In this document: positions 45,084 through 51,282 of the stretch, piece by piece
Numbering within the stretch: the first letter of the stretch is position 1
How the letters are laid out: every line of letters begins with the position of its first letter
NCBI GenBank assembly: GCA_033064195.1
Contig: JARBJD010000437.1
Span: 1 to 51,282, forward strand
Reading direction: 5' to 3'
Length of the DNA stretch: 51,282 nt
DNA from: Blattamonas nauphoetae
Lineage: Eukaryota; Preaxostyla; Oxymonadida
Position numbers and translations under genes: made by a program
Notes under the pieces: model-generated
Told to the model about the DNA's origin: nothing
What the model saw: the letters and a program-made list of their open reading frames with translations, nothing else
Database searches by the model: none

Positions 45084-46500
45084 ATCGGCTGAAAAGAAGG
45101 AAACACACAATCATGTGCGACGGAACAAATAAATGAGAAAAAATAACAAGGAAAAGAAAAGAACTTCGAAGTTAATAATTTGCTCCAGCGACGAACACAC
45201 CTGTCTGCACATGAAATGAAGAGTGATGGTTTGCACAATAAGAATACACTTTCGATGGAACAAATGGGGATGAACCGTCTACAAGTAATCATGACATTTT
45301 TCCCACCTGATCGTTCAGTGTTGATGAGGGACACGTTGCGAGGGAAGAGGATGTTATTTTCAGAGTGGGGTAATGTTTGGGAAAAGAGTGAGCTGTATTC
45401 TTCCATCGCCGGCACAGTTTCTCTTCCTCATCATACAATGATAGAAATGGTGAGTGCCTGGCGAAGCTTGTGAGACTACGTGAAGAGAGAAAGATGAGAG
45501 ACGAAGAAGTCGAGAAAAGGATGAACAAAAGCTGCAATTAAGTGGTACATTAGGGGAGAAACCGCGAAGATCAAACTGAATGGGTCATTGAAGAAAAGAA
45601 AGATGCAAAAAGATGGGGCATCGAAGGGGAACCACAAAAGCAAAAGTTTTCACAGTATACCATTTCTTGTTGAGAAATGAGGAACGATGTTGACATGAGT
45701 CAAGATTTTGTCGAGATCTTTGGTTGAGTTCAATCACTGTCAATATTGAGTGAGATACGTTGACTGAGCAGAGAATATTGTCAATATTCTCATTAAAATA
45801 CTTTGTTGAGCAACCTTGAGATTGTTGAGGACACAATACTGTCAATAGTTACGAGTGAGACGGTGCTCTGTTGGGCTGGTCAAGAAGAGAGACTGGAGAT
45901 GTTCTGAGAATCAAACATGACTAATGCAGATCAAGAGAGCATACAGAAGTATCAAATGATAGTGTTACCCTTATTTTCTATACGGATCATCAGTTTGGGT
46001 GTGCGATTCCTGATGGTCAAAATCGGTGTCCCTTTGTCAAATAGCGAAAAACGTAAAAATAATGAATTCCAAACCTGATCAATGCACGCGCTGAGTATCA
46101 GTTGAAAAGGAGATCGGACAGTCCAGTCAGTCTGGTGACTATTTGCATGATTGCATGGGCGGATCAGTGACTCAAAGTGACTCTCCAGAAAAGTATGGGG
46201 TGAAGTGATGACTTGTGGCTAAATTCGTTTGATTCATCTGAAAATGAGTCTATTTCAAAAAATAGTGTGAAATGTGAAAGATAAACCATAAAAAGCGATT
46301 GAAAGAGAAGGAGATTGTGAACGTATTTTTGAAAGAAAACCAAGAAAACAAGGTGATGATCAATCAAGAAGTGATGTTAAATTGAAAAGGAGCGTTTTGG
46401 GTCTGGATTCCTCTTGAATTTGTCTTATGGGGTGAGTCACTGACTCGATTCATTTCGGTGACTGGACTCGGTCTCTTTGACTGACTGTTGCCCATGCCTA

Positions 46501-46706
46501 ACTTCGACAGTGGAAAGGTTCGCATTTCTCACCCACAAACTGTAGACAAGTCTACCAACCTCGATGCGTGTCGATGTCATGTCACCTCCACACATGTGAA
46601 GTTTCAGCATCGAACTCCTTTCCCAATTCGTCACACCAGACTTTGAGCTTTTTCCTGCCGACCACTTTTGTCCATGACTGTTGGTCATTGATCTGATTGA
46701 TCTCAC
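46501..46706 (-). pseudogene. Unrecognised minus-strand gene, 5' part beyond hAT-2
   Basis: The minus strand reads SSMLKLHMCGGDMTSTRIEVGRL, then VYSLWVRNANLSTVE, and joins in frame to VFANVRFSCG at 42436 when hAT-2 is removed. The frame remains open upstream to about 46706. It appears to be the 5' portion of the gene described at 41491-42436. Confidence 0.45.
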
Positions 46707-47399
46707 CTTTTCAGATCTCAGCTTTTATACTTATGAATATTACCTAAGGTCGGTTAAAGAAAATCACATCAATTTTCAAAAGTGAAATGCAGCAAAATGA
46801 AAAATGTCGAAAAATGTGTCCTGAGCGATGTTAAAGAGACATTTGAGGACTTGGGTCTGTTTTTCTGTTTGAAATGATGCTTTCCAAGCGTTTGTTGCAA
46901 TGAAAATGACCATCAGTTATGATGTTAAGTTGTCCTGTCCTCCTCACTTTCTGTCCGTCCTCCTCTTTTTCTTGTCCGATTCTGAAATTGAAAGAAAATT
47001 GAAAATTTTGGATATTTCCAGTGATAAAAGTGCATTTTAGGATCGAATTTGGCTTGATTTTGCAAAAACGTGAAAATCAACGAAGTCGATCCAACAAATC
47101 ACATTGAGGGTTGATCACGGATCGAATCTTCTCGAATACTTTGTTACCGATGAAATGTTGCGAAATACAGAATACGAAAGAAGTTAGAAGGAAGTGGACG
47201 GAGTAGTGATGAAACAAGCACTTCTTCGCCTTCACACAACTACCCAGGTTGGGTCGGAACAAATGGAAGAAAATGAGTAAAGATACTGCGGAATTCATCC
47301 GGTTAGCGTAGAAAACCCGAGGGAACAGCTTGACGTTGGCGAAATTTGATTTGAAATGAAGTGAGAGATGAAGCAATCGATATATTTAGAATTGAGTGT

Positions 47400-48400
47400 G
47401 TGAATGGGAGTGAACGCGCGATCGTGGAGAGGAGGGATATGCGATCGTGGAGAGCAGGGACGCGCGATCGTGTAGAGGAGTGGAGTGACGTGGAGAGGAG
47501 GGACGCGCGATCGTGGAGAGTAGGGAGTGTGCGATCGTGGAGAGCAGGGAGTGTGCGATCGTGGAGAGCAGGGAGTGTGCGATCGTGGAGAGGAGGGACG
47601 CGCGATCGTGGAGAGCAGGGAGTGTGCGATCGTGGAGAGCAGGGAGTGTGCGATCGTGGAGAGCAGGGAGTGCGATCGTGGAGAGCAGGGAGTGTGCGAT
47701 CGTGGAGAGGAGGAAGTGTGCGATCGTGGAGAGCAGGGACGAAAGATCGTTAAGAGGAGGGAGGTGCGTTCGAGTAGAGCAGGGAGTGTGCGTTCGAGTA
47801 GAGCAGGGAGTGTGCGATCGTGGAGCAGGGACGGTAGATCGTTAAGAGAGGGAGTGTGCGTTCGAGTAGAGCAGGGAGTGTGCGATCGTGGAGAGGAGGG
47901 TGTGCGATCGTGGAGAGGAGGGAGTGTGCGATCGTGGAGAGGGGAGTGTGCGATCGTGGAGAGGAGGAAGTGTGCGATCGTGGAGAGGAGGGAGTGTGAT
48001 CGTGAAGAGGAGGAGTGTGCGTTCGAGTGAGCAGGGAGTGCGATCGTGGAGAGGAGGGAGTGTCCGATCGTGGAGAGCAGGGACGGAAGATCGTGAAGAG
48101 GAGGTGTGCGATCGTGGAGAGCAGGGAGTGCGATCGTGGAGAGCAGGAGTGTGCGATCGTGGAGAGCAGGGAGTGTGCGATCGTGAGAGGAGGAAGTGTG
48201 CGATCGTGGAGAGCAGGGACGAAAGATCGTTAAGAGGAGGGGTGCGTTCGAGTAGAGCAGGAGTGCGCGATCGTGGAGAGGGAGGGAGTGCGATCGTGGA
48301 GAGGAGGAGTGCGCGATCGAGGAGAGGAGGACGGAAGATCGTGAAGAGGAGGAGTGGGCAATCGAGGAGAGGAAGGACGGAGATCGTGGAGTGAAAGATC
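47400..48400. repeat. 1-kb minisatellite, about 24-bp units with CGATCG core
   Basis: About 38 to 40 tandem units of GTGTGCGATCGTGGAGAGCAGG and variants (GACGCGCGATCG..., GACGAAAGATCGTTAAGAGG..., GTGCGTTCGAGTAGAGC) fill this stretch. The unit is near a multiple of three, so long open frames exist in several phases on both strands, for example Ser-Thr-Ile-Ala-His repeats on the minus strand. Variant units recur in blocks, suggesting expansion by duplication of multi-unit segments. Confidence 0.92.
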
Positions 48401-48599
48401 CTGTCGGCATTCCGAGTCCACTCTGAGTGTATCTCACGTAGTCAGGACTACTGTGTCGAGAGTGGTTGTGAAGCGCGTCAGTGATGGCCTGTCCGGTGAA
48501 GTGAACGACAGTACCATCAGAACGAGGTGATTGGGATAAGGTGACTACTGTTGAGGGTGAGGACGCATGTTGAGAGGAATATTGAATGAGTTGATGATT
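48401..48599. other. Short unassigned stretch between minisatellite and beta-helix frames
   Basis: No gene or repeat is recognised. It may be the end of the beta-helix fragment in a shifted frame. Confidence 0.3.
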
Positions 48600-50450
48600 G
48601 AATCGAAGGATCGACGATGAATTCGTCGGATGTGCACTTCACTGAGAGCAGATTGTGTGTCAAGCTCTGGAAAATCGAAGATGAGGAAGCGAGAAAAGGG
48701 TGGCGATCATCCTTCCTTCGACGGCCGATTCTGCGAATCTCTGAAGAGTCGCTGTGGCCTCGTCGAGAAGATTATACAAGATCCTGCTGGTGATGGCGTT
48801 TTGTGTTGGATGAGGGATCAGCGTACTGTCCAGTCTGTCCTCGTCAACGATCAGGTAATTCTCGGCAATTGTCGTGGAGTCACAGTTCGTGATTCTTGTT
48901 GCGAACAACGACGAGCACCCTGGGTTCTGGAGCACGAACTCCATCCCTTCTGAAGAGTCGATTCCTCTGAATATCACGCTGTCCAGAACGAGCCCGGAGC
49001 TGTCTGCGAGGCGCATGGCACAACTCACCTCGCCTTCAGAGGGAGGACGGCAGCAGTCCATGAAGAGTATGAGGCAGAGACTGGCTGGAAAACCGAGCCT
49101 GAGATGGAAAGAGAGGAAGGGCCGGAGAGTGTCGCACTTCCATCAAACTGCGCTGAACACGCCATGAACAAACAGCGACTGAACGTGATGTGGTTTTGAA
49201 CGATGCCGTTGATTTCTGGATGATTCTGTTGAAGGAGGCGGCAAAGGGTGAAGGAGACGTTCGAGCAGACGAGGGATTCTCCATTGTTGAGTCCACACAC
49301 CCTGTTCCACTAAGTTGGTTCGAGCTCATTGTGTCAGGAGGCGGGAAGAGAGGAGAGATGAGTCAACTGTGAGTTGAGTCGGTACGACTTGATTCTGTTC
49401 TGTCGAAAGTGTCCTGGGGAGAGGAGAGGACCAGTTCCAAGAACGAGGCTGGTGACGTGAATGAGGAGACCGGAGCAGCTGACAGAAGCTGCACTGTTTA
49501 TCTCAGAGCAGGGTGGTTGGGCGGAGGAGAATTTGCGGATTGGGGAAAAGGCAATCAGTGGAAGGAGGTCCGAAGTTCACTCGATCTGGGAACAACGTCA
49601 ATGAAAGAAATTGAACATCCATCGTTCACCTCAGAACAGACAAGCATAAATGGGGAACATGCAGGATTTGAGATGATCATGCTTGACGAAATGACCACGT
49701 TGGAGTTCGAGAGTTGTCCGTTCGAAAGAAACATCCCTCGACAATCAATTATCATCCATGAAACATAAATCGAACAATTTGAGAAGATAAATATGAATTT
49801 GATCGTTTCTTCATGGTAGTTTGCTTTGTTTTTCCACGTCCGAGATTCATGTTGACGAGCTTCGTCCACCAACCATGTAGAATAGATTCTTGTTTCTTTT
49901 CCTCGAAGATTCATCGTCGTTGATGAGACTAGGTACTGATGCGCATGATATTTATCGTATTTTAAATCGAGTATGCGGTGAAATCCGTCTTGATCGCCAT
50001 TTTCTCGTGTCGGCTTCTCTTCAATCGCAAGTCAGAGCAGAATGATGAAATATCGTCAGAGTCGCACTTGGTGGTTTGTTTCGGAAGTTGATCGAGAAAA
50101 GTGAGTCATCCGCCTAATCATCGGAGGCTGGTTGTAAATTGGCTGCCCACGTTCGTTCCGCAATTCTTTGCATGAATAAGACCCGCTCAACACATCATTT
50201 CCCGTGTGTACGAAGAGGAATCTGTTTCATTCTGTGGCAGTAGCCTATTTTCGGAGAGCGGCACGTTCAGATCCTCCTTCCGTTTGGCTTCGATACAGTT
50301 CTCGATTGTGAGTGAGTCGGAGATTGTGTCAAATCTGAAGAGGTGATTGGTTCCTTCAAATCACGTTCTGACAAAGAGAAGGCGGAGTTATGGACAGTGT
50401 CGGGAACGGGATGTCCTTAAGTTCTCCGTGTTGTTCGGAAGAACAGAGGA
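48600..50450 (-). pseudogene. Beta-helix surface-protein gene, cargo of B
   Basis: Minus-strand frames in order are SDSLTIENCIEAKRKEDLN (about 50310), YHAHQYLVSSTTMNLRGKE and FIFIFSNCSIYVSWMIIDC (49960-49800), SNVVISSSMIISNPACSPFML and SIDVVPRSSELRT-like text (to 49560), ESLVCSNVSFTLCRLLQQN and HITFSRCLFMACS (49270-49150), and GLVLDSVIFRGIDSSEGMEFVLQNPGC (about 48980). These are the strands of the surface family seen at the telomere and in hAT-3. Several frame changes and in-frame stops occur (near 50400, 49550 and 49060), so it looks decayed unless some are read errors. The 3' side runs into the minisatellite; no anchor or kinase-like tail is seen. Confidence 0.6.
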
Positions 50451-51282
50451 GGTATGTAGTTCGGCTAATTGATGAAAATGAGTATAGAAACAATAAAGAT
50501 GCATACTGATGTTGGGAGTTTTCCTATTTCATTTCTTTCTGTTTATTTCAGATTGTTACACGATCAAGTCATCTATGTCGGATAAATGATGAGAAACATG
50601 GGAAGAAGAGGGTTATAACAGCGGAGATACATACTGATGGAGTGATTTTTCACCAGATTAATTCGATACGATATCAATGACAAGAAGAAGAGAGTCATTT
50701 CTGGGTCAAGTGGTTTTCACGAATTTGGATTCAACACAGACAAAATTGAATTAGAACCCGACAATAGAAGGGTTGAATGTAGAACGGAAGTCAAATTGCG
50801 GAATGAGAGGTCCTGAGAAAGAGGACTGACAGAACGTGGAATCGTGGATCAGATCAATCGGACAGAGCAGGACATGTCCGATTTGTCCGATTGTCCTCTT
50901 TTGAGATAAGTGCAGAAGTTGGATGAACTAATTGAGAGAAAGTTCCAGTGTGAATATAAGGTGCTTGTCCGATTTGTCCTCCTCTTTGTCCTCTCTTGGG
51001 CCGATCGTCCTCTAAACTCCTAATTAGGAGTTTAGGAGACAGAAACCCCTACGGCTCGTGATTCACCACCAAACTGATTTTCACACATATAACGCTTTTA
51101 ATGTCATACGATGGATATGATCGAATATTGAAGGATCAAGTCTGCTATATAGTCAGAAAATTCCATGAAAGTGCGGGGTGAAGAAACTTCTTTCAGACAT
51201 TTTGAAGCATTCTCTGGCATTGAACAGGTCGAATAGAGACAAGAGTGTTTGAAGAACAGAGAATGAATTCAGATGAAATGGA

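Larger units (their letters stand above)
42437..46500. mobile_element. hAT-2: 4.1-kb non-autonomous hAT-type element with two gene fragments
   Basis: The ends are TAGGCATGGGCACCAGTCACC and its near-complement ending TGCCCATGCCTA, with ACTTCGAC at 42429-42436 and 46501-46508. Subterminal GTCACTGACTC-like words repeat at both ends. With hAT-2 and one duplication removed the minus strand reads WVRNANLSTVEVFANVRF without a break, which confirms the insertion. There is no hAT transposase. About 45500-46440 is AT-rich and non-coding. Confidence 0.88.
46916..51282. mobile_element. Element B: inverted relative of A, right end outside the window
   Basis: It starts GTTATGATGTTAAGTTGTCCTGTCC, matching A's right end read inward. 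46916-47365 aligns with the complement of A's right end (18017-18382 plus 21297-21394) without the hAT-1 insertion. At the other side, 50450-51080 aligns with the complement of A's left part (about 10590-10715, 11314-11388, 14100-14530) without the 598-bp MITE or the mariner MITE. Between these shared parts B has a beta-helix gene and a minisatellite where A has the CFAP47-like gene. Its far end is not reached, so no duplication can be checked. Confidence 0.8.

Noticed and set aside
47295-48437. 380-codon minus-strand frame and plus-strand frames over the minisatellite
   Set aside because: The unit is close to a multiple of three, so several phases on both strands are open. There is no start, domain or codon evidence for a protein.
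1-51282. Retrotransposons (LTR or LINE) and rRNA or tRNA genes
   Set aside because: I saw no reverse-transcriptase motif, long direct terminal repeats, or recognisable structural RNA sequence. A profile search could still find short ones.
1-51282. Non-standard stop codon use, as in some oxymonads
   Set aside because: Verified gene ends use TGA, TAA and TAG, and conserved frames contain no in-frame TAA or TAG read as glutamine.

Overview
The window looks like one end of a chromosome from a gene-dense protist with very small spliceosomal introns. A free-living oxymonad-type metamonad such as Blattamonas is the best guess. The basis is a TTAGGG-type telomere at the left edge, introns of about 34 to 87 nt, expanded families of beta-helix/pseudokinase surface proteins and armadillo-like proteins, DOCK, cyclin and flagellar genes, and the standard genetic code. 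The organism is an inference; the layout below is read directly.

Left edge (1-2745): a degenerate telomere array runs straight into the C-terminal half of a receptor-like pseudokinase gene. Region 3433-24210: a plain DNA transposon (T, 4-bp target duplication) encodes a three-exon transposase. A second element (M, 18.6 kb, 290-bp inverted ends, 9-bp duplication) sits inside that transposase reading frame. M carries a DOCK-family RhoGEF fragment and a beta-helix gene. The beta-helix gene is split by a third element (A, 11.1 kb, 6-bp duplication), which carries a CFAP47/ASH-like flagellar gene. A holds a 598-bp MITE, a hAT-type element carrying a PHO80-like cyclin gene, and a mariner-type MITE. 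The MITE is itself split by another hAT element carrying a beta-helix fragment. That is five nested levels (T > M > A > mariner MITE > hAT-3), each with its own target duplication, and the lengths close exactly: removing hAT-3 leaves a 323-bp MITE, the length of the intact copy at 34742-35064.

Region 24227-34538 is host-like: a minus-strand protein kinase with SPRY-type repeats, a minus-strand armadillo-like gene of about 995 aa, and fragments of related genes, with the first of three 860-bp MITEs. Region 34742-46706 is a MITE- and inverted-repeat-rich zone in which an unrecognised minus-strand gene has been cut by at least one, and probably three, insertions. One of these is a 4.1-kb hAT element (hAT-2) with two unrelated gene fragments inside. 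From 46916 to the right edge lies B, an inverted relative of A. B has the same ends as A but different cargo: a beta-helix gene and a 1-kb minisatellite.

The main message is a cargo economy. Several unrelated inverted-repeat element families without a visible transposase of their own (9-bp, 8-bp and 6-bp duplication classes) carry intron-bearing host gene pieces and have inserted into one another. A and B show that the cargo between common ends differs from copy to copy. Many of the cargo genes have frame changes that could be decay or long-read indels.
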